Notes under the pieces: generated by a model
Told to the model about the DNA's origin: nothing
What the model saw: only the letters and a program-made list of their open reading frames with translations
Database searches by the model: none
In this document: one piece after another, positions 12,101 to 24,100 of the stretch
Position numbering within the stretch: position 1 is the first letter of the stretch
Layout of the letters: the number at the start of each line of letters is the position of its first letter
NCBI GenBank assembly: GCA_030847615.1
Contig: JAUMIR010000003.1
Span: 75,216,001 to 75,280,000, forward strand
Direction: 5' to 3'
Length of the DNA stretch: 64,000 bases
Origin: Gambelia wislizenii
Lineage: Eukaryota; Chordata; Lepidosauria; Squamata; Crotaphytidae
Made by a program: the position numbers and the translations under genes

Positions 12101-15100
12101 GGGGCTTGAAGGGAGGCTTGGATAACTGCCTGGGGATCTGGGGAAGATTCCAAGAAGGGAATCGCTGTCTCACTGGCATCAAAATGATGGTGGCCCTCTT
12201 TAGGAAACTCTGTACATGCAGATGCGAGGTCAGAGATTGTCCCCTCACCAGAGGAAGAACAGAGGACAAGGCTGCTGCTTGCCTTTTCAGCATGTTGGGC
12301 CTGAGACTGAGGTCCAGCCCGCTCTGCAAAAAGGCCAAGGTGTGCTTAACTGTCATCTCTGATTGGGCAATGTGTTTGGACGTGCACCACCTGGAAAAGG
12401 CTTTCCATGTGGCCTCGTAAATTCTTGTGGTGGATTGCCTTTGGGAAGAAACTATTGTGGAGATCACGGCTTCTTCGTAGCCACAAAGCCTTAGGGCCCT
12501 CCGTTCAACCTCTAGGTGGCTAGGCACAACCAGCTCACATTGGGATGAACCAGGGAGCCCTGGGTCAGAAGGTCGCTTCTTTGTGGAAGGAGCCATGGGC
12601 TCTCCAGGGCCAAGTCCATCAGGTCTGAGAACCAGGGCCTCCTTGGCCAGTGTGGAGTGATGAGAACTGCCTGTGCCTCATCTTTTTGACTGCCTTGGCA
12701 ATCAGTGGGAGAGGGACGGAAAGGTAAAGCAGCCCCTTTGGCCAAGGGGACTGTATTGCGTCCACCCTTCTGCACATGGAACTGGAAACCTTGTGAAGTT
12801 TCTTTGGAGCTTCCAATTGGTCAGGGAAGCAAACATGTTTACTTCCATTAGTCCAAACCTGGTCTGGAGCTGCCGGAACACTTGTGGGTGGAGAGAACAT
12901 TCCCCTGGCAGCACCTTGTGCCTGCTCAGGCAATCTGCTTGGAGGCTGGTTGTTCCCTGAACGTACTGCGCTGTTACTTAGGCCACTGTCCTCTCTGCCC
13001 AGAGAAAAAGAGTCACCTCCCTGTGCAGGGAGCGGGATCTCATCTCTCCCTGCTTGACTATAAAAGAGTAGACCGTGGTGTTGTCTGTGAGGACCAAAAC
13101 GTGCTTTCCTTTTACCCTGTCTGCAAAGTGACTCAAAGTTAGCCGCACTACCATCAGCTCTAGCAATTTTATGCTGTACAATTTTTCAAGGGGATCCCAC
13201 CTGCCCTGCGCTATATGGCCCTGACAGTGGGACGCCCAGCAGAGCAAGCTGGCATCTGAGATCACAGTGATCTGATGTTTCTGGGTCTAAGGAGACCCCT
13301 TGGACAGGTTGGTTTTCCTGGTCCGCCAGTGGATGGAGATCCTGACCTCAACTGGGATGAGCAAGAGAATGCACTTGCGAAGAGGTATCTGTTGATATTG
13401 GTGGAGGAATAGCTGGAGTGGCCAGGCGTGGAACCTGGCCCAAGGAACCACTAAGACTGAGGAGATCATGAGGCCTTCCTGATTGTGAATTGTCTTTCTT
13501 CTGAAAGGAAAATCATCCCTCTTTGTGTATCGATCACTATACCCAGATGCGTGATGGTCTGGGTAGGGTGAAGGTTGCTCTTTTTGTAATTTACCAGGAA
13601 TCCATGTTCCTCAAGGCAACATATGATGATTTGGAGGTCCCTCTGGGCAGATGGGGCTGAGAGGAGGGGATTGTCCAGATAAAGGTAGAGGTGAATGCCC
13701 TGCAGACGAAGATGTATGACAAGGGCAACCAGGATCTTTGTGAACACCTGGGTTCTAAGGCCAACCCGAAGGGAAGGGCCCTGAACTGGATATGTCTCTG
13801 ACCAAAGGCAAATCATAGGAATACCAAAATATGCAGCTATGCTTCTGTGAAGTCCAGAGACACCAGGAAATCCCCTTTTTGTAGCACTTCCCTTATGGAG
13901 GACAGTGTCTCCATGTGAAAATGCTTGTAGGTAATGTGGGAGTTGGTATGCTTTAGGTCGAGAATCAACTGGGCATCTCCCCCGTTTTTCAAGACTAAGA
14001 AGAAGACGGAGTAGATGCCTGAGAACCGCTGGGAGGGAGGAAGGTATCTCTTCTATTGCCTTGATGTGAAGGAGGTGGTCGACCGCTGTGCTTTGGATCC
14101 TCTTTTTTTAGAGGATCCTTTGACAGTGAAGAAGGTATGAGCTTGCTTGCAGGGACTGTATCGAACTCTATGCGGTAGCTGTGGGAGATGGTAGAGAAGA
14201 CTCAACTGTCTGTCATGGTTGCTTTTCCAGGCTCTCTGAAAATGCTGCAGCCTGCCCCCCACAAGAATCAAACTCTTGTCAGAAGTGCTAGCAACCACCG
14301 CCCCTTGGGGTTTGGTGGCCTCCTCTGCATGCTGCCTGGGACTGGAAGGGACCAGACTGTCTAGAGGAGAAACTAGATCTAGTCCACATGGGGAGAAAGG
14401 ATCGAAAGTCTCTTTACCTCCCAAATCCTTCAGGAGATCTGAAGGAGGGGTTTTATTGAAAGGTTCTTTTGGAACCTCTCCTGTCTCCTTTCCTGACCAT
14501 GACGGGCATGGCCCTCCTCTTGTCTCCACGAGCATGTCCTTTAGGGCCTCCTCTCCAAACAAGCTGGAAACTTTGAAGGGGACGGTTGAGAGATTAGCCC
14601 TAGAATGGGAGTCTACTTCCCAGTGACGCAGCCATGTGGAATGCCTAGCCACAGTTGCCAACGCAATGGCTCTAATTGCAAATGTGACAGTGTCTTGGGT
14701 GGCATCTGCCACAAACTGAAGGGCTCTGTAAATTCTAGAAAGAGACCTATGTTAGGGAAACACTGTCCAGATCCCTATCCTGTAGGATGTCCTCAATCCA
14801 CAGGAGAGATGCTCTACTGAATAGGGAACCTGTTGTGGATGCCCTGATGGTGAGGGCGGCTGCCTCGTGTCATTTTAAGGGCCACTTCTGATCTCTTTTC
14901 TTCATGGTCCTTGAGATACCCCTCACCCTCTTTAGGCGCTAGAGGTCCAAAAATGATAAAGGCCACTAGAAGGTCAACCAATGGGACCTTTAGTTTCTCC
15001 ATGATTTGCTTGCAGGGAGTGTAGAGCTTCTGGGCCAAAAGGATGCCTTTCTTCCCTTGAAGAGGCTTTTCCCATTCAACATCCACTATATGCAAGCAGA

Positions 15101-18100
15101 TAGATGGGAAATGGCACCTCCTTGCCAGCCACCTTGGGAGGTCTTAGTACTGAAGCCGCCCTCTCATTGAACTCTGTGGACAACTGCTCTTGCTGAGATT
15201 GGTGCTCTGAGAGGCCTAAGGTGGATGATACCCTGGCCAGTAGAGAGGCAAAATCCTCCAGGTGAAAAAGCCTGTCGGACACGTCAGACTAGTTGACCTC
15301 AGTGTCTGACCATTCCTCCTTCCTCCTTGTCTATTTGAGCATCTCCTTCCCTGTGCTCAAGCCTCGTGGCACCATATATGGCGGACTCATCAGCTGAGTT
15401 GCCCTCTGATTCACATGAAGTGTGGGGGGATGAAACGGCTTTCCTCTTGCCCTGTCAGGCTCCCCTGGTGTTGCTGGGCCCTGCTCGTACCCCCCCCACA
15501 CACTCGGTCAATCATAGGATGCCCCTTGAGGGGGGGGGGTCTGGCTTCCAGGAGATGTACCAGCTGCATCAGGAGGGCGCTGACGTCTCCCTGTGGAGAA
15601 TGGTCTGGAGGGCGTACCTGTTCTGTGAGGCCTCCTGCCTCATGACAGGACTCCTGTCTTCCTCCAAGGGAAGGGCCACGTCAGCCTCTGGGACCAGGAA
15701 GCGGACATGCCTGTGCGCTGCCCTGTGTGTGGTGCCCCCCGTGCTACTGAGACTCTCCAGGGCCTGGGAGTATGTCTCCGCCACAGCATTAAAGGCATGC
15801 TCCTCCACGACCCTAAAATCATCTGGCGAGAAGCTGGGAGAATCCAAGATGCCCGCATATGATGCCAGCTGCATGGCCACTGGCCATGAAGCCGTTTCTC
15901 TCTTCCCCCACCCCTGACATAACAGAGAGATGGCACTGAGTGCCTACTGTCCCCGCGGCCATATGCTTCCAAACTTGGAGGGTCTCCTGCAATGAGGATG
16001 GAATATCACTTTGGGACTGGGGCTCCGGCCGCCTCAGGGAGCCTCCCCTATGATCTCCCCAACTGGGTCCTGGTTGCAAGTACTTCCCTTCCTGTCAACA
16101 GGCTAACAGCTCCATTCTGTGGCACTGCGTCTGGGGCAGGCGAATCATCGGCCCGGCAGCTCTCAGTGGGATGCTCCTCCTCCGCCTGTGATATTGCCTT
16201 CAGCAGTGGGGGAGCTGGGTTGGGCTGGCTGTGCTCCACCAGCGCCTGCTGGAGAAGCTCCAAAGGGGGAGAGGCCTCCTCCACCCCCAGCACCTGTTGG
16301 GAGAAACTCCAGCGATGGGGAGATCCTCTTTGTGGGGGGGTAGTCGCGAGCCACGCAATCCCACACTGCCTTTTCCCCCTGTATCTGCTTCTTCTTCTTT
16401 GTAGGATCGGCAGGAGCCATCACCAAAGAGCGGAGGGGGGGAGGTGAGGTAGCAGAGAGAACAAAGGAGGGAAGGGCAGGACACTGGAAAAAATGATTTT
16501 TTTTATAGGTAAAAAGGAAGGAATAATTGAAAGAAATGAAGACGCTGAGGTTAAAAGGGGGCAAGCAAAAGGCTGGGAGTAAGATTCAGAAAGGGAGATG
16601 ATGAGTAGCTCTGCTCTGGGGTGAGGCAGGAATTTAATCTGGCCTTGTGGATAGCTGGAGGGGGTGGAGTCAATGGACTTCTCCAGTTATCAGGAGACTT
16701 AAATAGCTCTTCTTGCCTCTCCACCGGGTAGTGAAAGGATGTTCCCAAGAGTAACAGATTAGGATTCCTCCTCTCACCAACCCAGAGAATACAGTTGACC
16801 CTTGGTATCTGCTGGGGTTTGGTTTCAGGACCCTCCCCACTCCATGGATACCAAAATCCATGGATGCTCAAGTCCCACTATGTACAATGGCACAGTAAAA
16901 TGGTGTCCCTTATATAAAATGGCAAAATCAAGGTTTGCTTCTTGAAATTTATTTTTGGGGAAATATTTTCAAGCCATGCATGCCAAATCTGTGGATACAG
17001 AGGGCCAACTGTATTGGCAAGCCAGAAAATATGTGCCAGTTTGTTTTATGTGCTTGGTTTCATGATATCCTGTGATACAGAGTGGGCAACACAGGCATCT
17101 GTAGGATTTGATTCTGGTCAAGTACTTGTCCCACCAATGGCACTACCATGCTGCGGTGGTGGGATTGCATGCTCCTGCAAAGCAAGAGGCTATGGTGAAG
17201 GCAAAAGTGCTGCTGGTAGGGTCTCCCATGTCAGACAGGCTTTTGCTGAGAAGCCAGACTAAATGTGCCAAACAGCTACTGGGAGGCAGCAGTAGCTGGG
17301 GGAGGGGAGAGACACTGGCAGAAGATCTCTAAGACAACAGCAGTGGCACCATAGTTAACACTTATTAATACGGTGCAGAAGGAGGCATGATCAGGAGGCA
17401 TGATCAGAAAAATCCTATGATGAGACAATTAAAAATGAAACAAGATGTGGTGCCAGAATATGAGACTCCCAGGTTGGATGGTACTCAATGAACTACTGGG
17501 GAAGAGCAGAGGACAAATATGAGTAGAGCTGTAGCTAATGATGCAACTAGAATCAAGCTGAAAGGGTATTCAGCTGTTGACGTGCTTAAAGGTGAAAGGA
17601 AAGTCCAAAACTGCACAACACATTTTGTAGGGACACTGAATGTAAGAAGCATTAATCAAGGGAAGCTAGACACTGTAAAATAAGAAATGGACCATATAAA
17701 CATTGCAATACTAGGGGTGAGCGAACTAAAGTGGACAGGAATGAAACATTTTGAGTCAGATAATTACATAGTGTTTTACTGCAGGGAAATGAAAATCTAA
17801 GATGAAATGGGGTGGCATTTATAGCTAGGAAAGATGTAGCAAAAACAGTCAAAGGATATAAAGCAACGTCTAACCAAATCATGTCAAAAAGACTTCAGGG
17901 AAAACCCATCAATATAACTTTAATCCAAGTTTATCCAACTTAATCCAACTACAGAGGAAGAAATTGAAAGATTCTATGCTGGAGTGTAGGAGGAAATTGA
18001 TCATACACTGAAACCAGCAGGAAATAGCAAAGACTAGGAACGATTACTAGAGAAAGTCAAGGAAGAAAGTGCAAAGGTAGTTTTACAGCTGAGCATTAAC

Positions 18101-21100
18101 AAAACAAAGTTAATGACCATGGAAGCTTTATATAACTTGAAAGCAGATGATAAAGATATTGGAATAGTTCAAGATTTTCCATAAGTTGGCTCATTCATTA
18201 ATCAGAATGGAGATTGGAGTCAAGAAATACAAGATAAGGACTTGGAAGGACAACTATGAAGGAAACAAATAAGATCCTGAAGTGTCAAGATATATCACTG
18301 AAAACTAAAGTTAGGATTGTCCGTACCATCATATTTCCCATATCTATGTATGGTTGTGAAAGCTGGACAGTGAAGAAAGCTGATAGGAAGAAAACCAACT
18401 CATTTGAAATGTGGGGCTGGAGAAGTGTTCTACAAATACTGTGGACTGCTGAGAAGACCAATAAATGGGCCTTAAAGCAAATAAAGCCTGAACTCTCCCT
18501 AGAAGCCAAAATGACTAAACTGAGACTGTCGTATCTTGGCCATATCACGAAAAAACCATGACTCACTAGAAAAGACAATAATGCTCGGTAAGGTAGAAGG
18601 CAGTAGGTAAAGAGGAAGGCGGCATTCCAGATGGACAGACTCAATTAAGGAAGCCATGGCCCTGAGTCTGCAAAACCTGAGCAGGGCTGTTGAAGACAGG
18701 GTGACTTGGGGGATCTCTGACTTGTAGGGTCGCCAGAAGTTGAAGTTGATTTGATGGCAGTTAACAAGTACTGTGTGAAATAAAGGGTATATCCAGGTAT
18801 ATGAACTGAGCCACACATAATACTCCTACAGCACTGTAGTTAGGCCACTGTACATCAGTTTCTAATTGCTGTTATTTCTTACTTCTCAACATTTAACTTC
18901 TGTGCCAAGTGAAATAAATAGATAAAAAGGATTTTTAAAAACACTTAATGAAGCAACTGACAAGTGGAAGAGCTAAGAGCCTTCTTTCAATTCAGGCAAA
19001 ACCTTCTATTTTCTGAAGGCCATGAAGCTCAATGTAAGTTCAGTCATAAACTAATAATAATAATAATAATAATAATATTTTCAGACACTGATTATAGAAA
19101 TACACCAATTGTCAGTGTACAGTTTGAGATATCTGACAAAAGCAGAAGGCAAGAACTCAATTTGGAAAAGGAAGGAAATACAAAATTTTTGGACTGAGGT
19201 TAAGGAATGAAGAAAGGAAGAGTGTTTCAGATGCTTTGCCCTCTACTCCACCCAATCAGGGAGGACAATGCTATCAACGACCTCTATGAATTCAGCAGTT
19301 TTTAATCTTCATATACATAGCTCAAACTAAGGATGCATCCACACTGCACAATTATAGTGTTTTGATAACATTAATTGCTATGGCTCCAATCTACAGAATC
19401 TTAGTATTTAGAGTATGGTGAAGCTTAGTATTCTCTGCTAGGGAGCTCTGGTGCTGTAGTTTAGGGGAAGGGACTAGAGAATTCCAAGGATCTCACAAAC
19501 TATAAATCCTGGAATTCTATAGGACAGAGCCTAAGCAGAGAAAGAGGTGTCAGACTGCCATAATTGTGCAGTGTGGATGCATCCTAAGATGTTTTCATTG
19601 TGGAAGGTCTCTCACCCAAAGCCAGCTCCTTACAAGGAGGGAGCAGGAAATCATTTAATAAGTTGGGAATAGGATCAGAGTAGCGCTCCCCCCCATATAT
19701 ACCATTATGAGATTCTTGGAAAGAGAACAGAATACATTTATAAATATTACTTATCATTTTTATTATTTTAAAAATTCCTCTGCAATGGTGGTTACAATTA
19801 CTCAGTACTCTCAGGCATGACTAGGTATGTGCTTATTTTGAGATTAGACAATTTCACTGCTAAGGTTTACCACAGTGATACAGTATGTAGGTATATTACC
19901 TCCTTCAGGTAAAGCAATCCTGCAACATTTGGTATTGTTCATGAAAATCTGGGATATCTTCATGGCTCAATCCATTTCAACCCACTAGCTTGTCTTTGTT
20001 ACTTCTGCAGGGATTATTCAAAATTAATAACTTTACATTGTTTTTCCATTCAAGAATTAGCAGAAAAATAAGGATTATTGTTCTCTCCTTTAACACTAAC
20101 ATCTGCATTTGTTTTCTGATTCTTTTTGCTGCTTACTAAACTTTGTTAAGGATGAATGCATATTCTTACATTAAACAACAGCAAATAAACACAGAGAAGT
20201 TAACAGCCAACATTTAAGAAGTCCACTTGCTCAAACACACTAGATAAAGTAAAGAAAATGGCATAGTTACTTAAGGGAAAATTTCTTGGGGGATGGGAGC
20301 TGTGTGGCTCTACTGCAAGAAAAAGAACTATCATCATCTTTCTTTATACACCTCCTTTTCCCTCAGAACCAGGACTCAAGATGGCTTTGAATGTTAAAAC
20401 AAATACAGTACAGATTAAAAACATACAAAAGATAATTAAAATATAACCAAATTATCTAAAACAATTTAAAGCATCCATTAAAAATACAGAAAACTAAAAA
20501 GCAGTTAGAAAGTGATACAGAACACTGAAAGTTGAGTCTCTCTTATTTGGAATTCCAAAATCCAATTTTTTTTGCCACCAGCTGCCCACTTCTGCCTTTG
20601 GGGAAAGGGGGCTAGGTACACGTCCAGAGCCCAATGAGTTTTTTCTCATGGAGCCCTTGCTCCACCACTGTCAGGAGAAAGAGAAGAGAGGGAAGGAAGG
20701 GAAGACTCCAGTTCCTACAGACCACTGACACGAGACCCCTGTAAAAAGTGGACAGCCAGGGAAGTGTTTGGGCACACTTTCTGCCCTTTTAGCAAAGTAG
20801 CCCTTGTAGCCAGGAAGGGAAGATAAAGTCCAAGCAGATTTGGCCATGCCACCAACTGACACTTTGCTCCCTTCGTAGCCATGAAGGTAGGAGGAAATCC
20901 TCTCAATTCTCCACAATTCCTTTTCATTCTCTTTGGGCTGGGTATGTGTGGCCTCCTTTCCCCCATCCCTCATTCACTATGTATATGCAAATACAGGTAT
21001 TCCAAGAATCCAAAAGCCTCTGGTCCCAAGCACTTCAGATAAGGGAGACTTACTTTAAAAATGTTAGTTCCCCAAACCTGTCATTTAAAAAAAAAAAAAA

Positions 21101-24100
21101 AAACCTAGATAACAGAAGGACAGTCTAGCCTGCCAAGAACGGGAGATCTCTAGCCTAGGAGCAGCCACTGAAAAGGTGCGACTTTGTGTCCCCACCAGAT
21201 ATACCTGTGAGGGTGGCAGGACAGAGAAAAGAGTCTTTCTCTCAAGGATCACAGGGTCTGGACAAACTTCTTTGGGAAAACACAGTCCTTAAGATAGTCT
21301 GGAGCTGTGTAGGGCTTTATGTGTCACAATCAGCTCCTTGAATTGTGCCTCAAACAGACTGGTAGTCAGTGGAGTTTTTGGGAAAAAAAGTTAAATGACT
21401 AGACTTGGGACAGCTGTCTGGCTGTAGCTTTCAAAGCCCATGGAAACTATGAAACCTTTTCAAAGTAACTTCATGCAGAATACATCACAGTAGTTCAAAC
21501 GGAGTGCTAACTAAAGCATCTTTCACTACAACCAGGTCAGACATCTTCAGGAATGGATGTAAGTTGTCCACCTTATTTAACTGCAAATGCTCTCCCAACT
21601 CCTGCAGAAGCTTCGTCATGAAGGTTTAAGATGCTGAATCTAGGAGCCGAGTATACTGAAACTGCAAACTTTTATCTTCAGTTTTGCCCTACCCAGCACA
21701 AGTCAAATCCCTATTTCCTGATCTGCATTTTGCCTCACCAAGAGCACATCTGTCTTGACTAGATTAAGCTACACTTTGTTCTCTGTCATCCAATCCATTA
21801 CTGATGAGACAGGTTTAGAAACAAAACAGCTTCTCTAGATTCAGATGGAGAGTAGAAGCTAAGTTCAGTATCATCACCAGCAACACCAGACCCCAAAATT
21901 CCAGGAGACAACTTCTCCCAGCACAGAGGACAAAAAAGACCTCCACAGGCTACTTGTCAAGTCATCAAACAAGAAACCCCCAACACTACCTTTTGAGCTC
22001 ATCATTTCAAGAAGGAAAACAGCCACTGTAAAACAGGGCATCCAAGTTCCATCCCAGTGAAGCAACCCAGAAAGATATCATGTTCATTACAATTGTGAAC
22101 TGCTAAGAGGTCCAATAGAACCAACAGGAGTATGACCCCCTGTCTATCCAGTTGCCAATTTCAATCCAGTTGCCAATTTCAATCATCAGCCAAGGTGACA
22201 AAAACATCTCTGTACCCCAAAAGGTCCTGAAGCCAGACTGGATTTTGTGTGTGTGTGTGTGTGTGTCTTCAAGTTTTCTTTGGATTTATGGAAATCCCAT
22301 GAATTCCATAGGCTTTTCTTAGGCAAGGAATACTCAGAGGTGGTTTTGCTAGTTCCTTCCTCTGAAATATAGCCTACAGCACATGATATTCATTGGCAAT
22401 CTCCCATCCAAGTACTAACCAGTTGTTTAAACTAATTGTTTAATTCTTTTTAAAACTGTATATTTATACTGTTATAATTTTATGTTATATTGTTATTTTT
22501 ATTTTGTATTTTTTAAACTTGTACTGTTTTGAAGATGTTGTTAGCTGCCTATCGGGAGAAAGGTGGGATATAAATGAATAAAACCACCAGCACCACCAGG
22601 GTTGATCCTGCTTAGTTTCCAAGATCAGACAAGATGCAGTGCCTGTAGGGTATTTAGACCATCCAAACTGAATTAGATACAGATAATTCATCCCATCCAT
22701 GAACCCCTGGAGCTAGGACAAGGTATAAGATCTAGCACCTTGTCCAAAATTTGAATACTGGAAATTGGTGGGTAATTATGCACTACAAGGGGATGGAGGG
22801 GATTTCAACAGAAGACACGCTGGAACCCTGCTTTGTTGTAAAGATGCATTTACCTACTCAGACATTCCTGCCCCTTCCCTTTTTTATGAGCCAGGAAAGG
22901 CAAGGCTGTAGAAAATACAACCTTCACTTCTTCATGGATCCTTTCCAAATCTTCAAGCAGTACAAATTAAAATACATCCATGATCACTGGCTTCTTAGGA
23001 CACCTTAAAGCAGACATGGGAACCATGTACCCCCCCTTCCAGATATTACTGATTTGCATTCTTCACCACTGGCTATGGCAGAATGATTCCCACTCCCGCC
23101 TTAAAGAATGATAAATGTGTTACAATACAGTATTTTTTCCCCTCTGAATTACAGTCCAATTCAGAGGCATGAAGTAGGCTTCTGAGTTGCAGAGCTGATA
23201 TGCATACACCCCTACAGGAGGGAGAGCATTATAAACAGTGAGGTGGGAATGAAACACACCTATACTCAGTAACAATTATCTGTACACTGAAGTTGAATGG
23301 CTACTGTACCTAAAGCTGTGTCCATGCTAACAAACGCATGCTAGCATTCAGAAGCTAACATTCCTTGAATTTACAATAATTTTCCTCCTTAGTAACTAGT
23401 GAGTGGTTATTTACAAACCTACTAAAGGGTCAATTTATAAAGCACTTGTTCCCTACCTACAGAGAACACGGGAGAGGTAAGAGGACAGTTAAACTGAGTT
23501 GCCAGAAAAGAACTGATATGTCTAAAATATATCGGAAAGTGAACTAGTAAAAATACTGATGAAGTAATAACTTTTGCAGACTTATTTTCAAGGCTATCCT
23601 ACAACATATGTATGCAGTGTTTTCAGATGCTTCTAGTAAGCATAAGAGGAACTACTCACTAGAGTGCAGCTTACTGAAATGGTACTATATCAGACTGACA
23701 ATTGTGCAAAGGGAGAAGAAAACGTTGCTTACCTGTAACTGTAGTTCCTCAGGTGGTCATTTGTTAAATCACACAAATAGGTTTTATCTGCACCTGTGCA
23801 ATATCATTGTTTGGAACATACTACAGCTATTATTTAAGCATTTTGGCTGTAGTCCCTCCCATTTCCCATCTGCCTAACAATTTCCCACACGCCTAACCCT
23901 CAGTTCCCTGAACACTACAACAGCAGCCCCAGGATCCAAGGAGAGGCAGGACACACCAAGGGGAGGATGGGTGGGGTTATGTGACTTTACAGATGACCCC
24001 TCAAAAAACTAGTTATAGGTAAGCAACCTGCCCTTCTTCATGGTTTCTGTGACTCACAAAAATAGGTGACTAGCAAGCTAATCACCATAGGAGGTGGGAC

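Larger units (their letters stand above)
11056..16790 (-). mobile_element. DIRS-type tyrosine-recombinase retrotransposon, near full length, degenerate
   Basis: Family knowledge: DIRS elements replicate through reverse transcription and integrate circular DNA with a tyrosine recombinase; they have split or inverted ends plus an internal complementary region (ICR) instead of LTRs. Seen here on the minus strand, in order: gag-like frames (16420-14053), reverse transcriptase (about 14050-13466), RNase H (13265-12978), a DAM-like linker (about 12930-12600) and tyrosine recombinase (12596-11414). The left end (11056-11150) and right end (about 16730-16790) share an inverted GGTTGGTGAGAGGAGGAATC-like block, and the ICR at 11335-11440 is complementary to both ends. 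Frameshifts and stops break every domain, and the RT active site reads YLDN. The element sits in sense orientation in LCOR intron 1. Its right end abuts a Tigger-like MITE. Confidence 0.88.

Noticed and set aside
15366..15917. 183-codon plus-strand open frame within the DIRS element
   Set aside because: It is antisense to the gag-like region and has no independent similarity.
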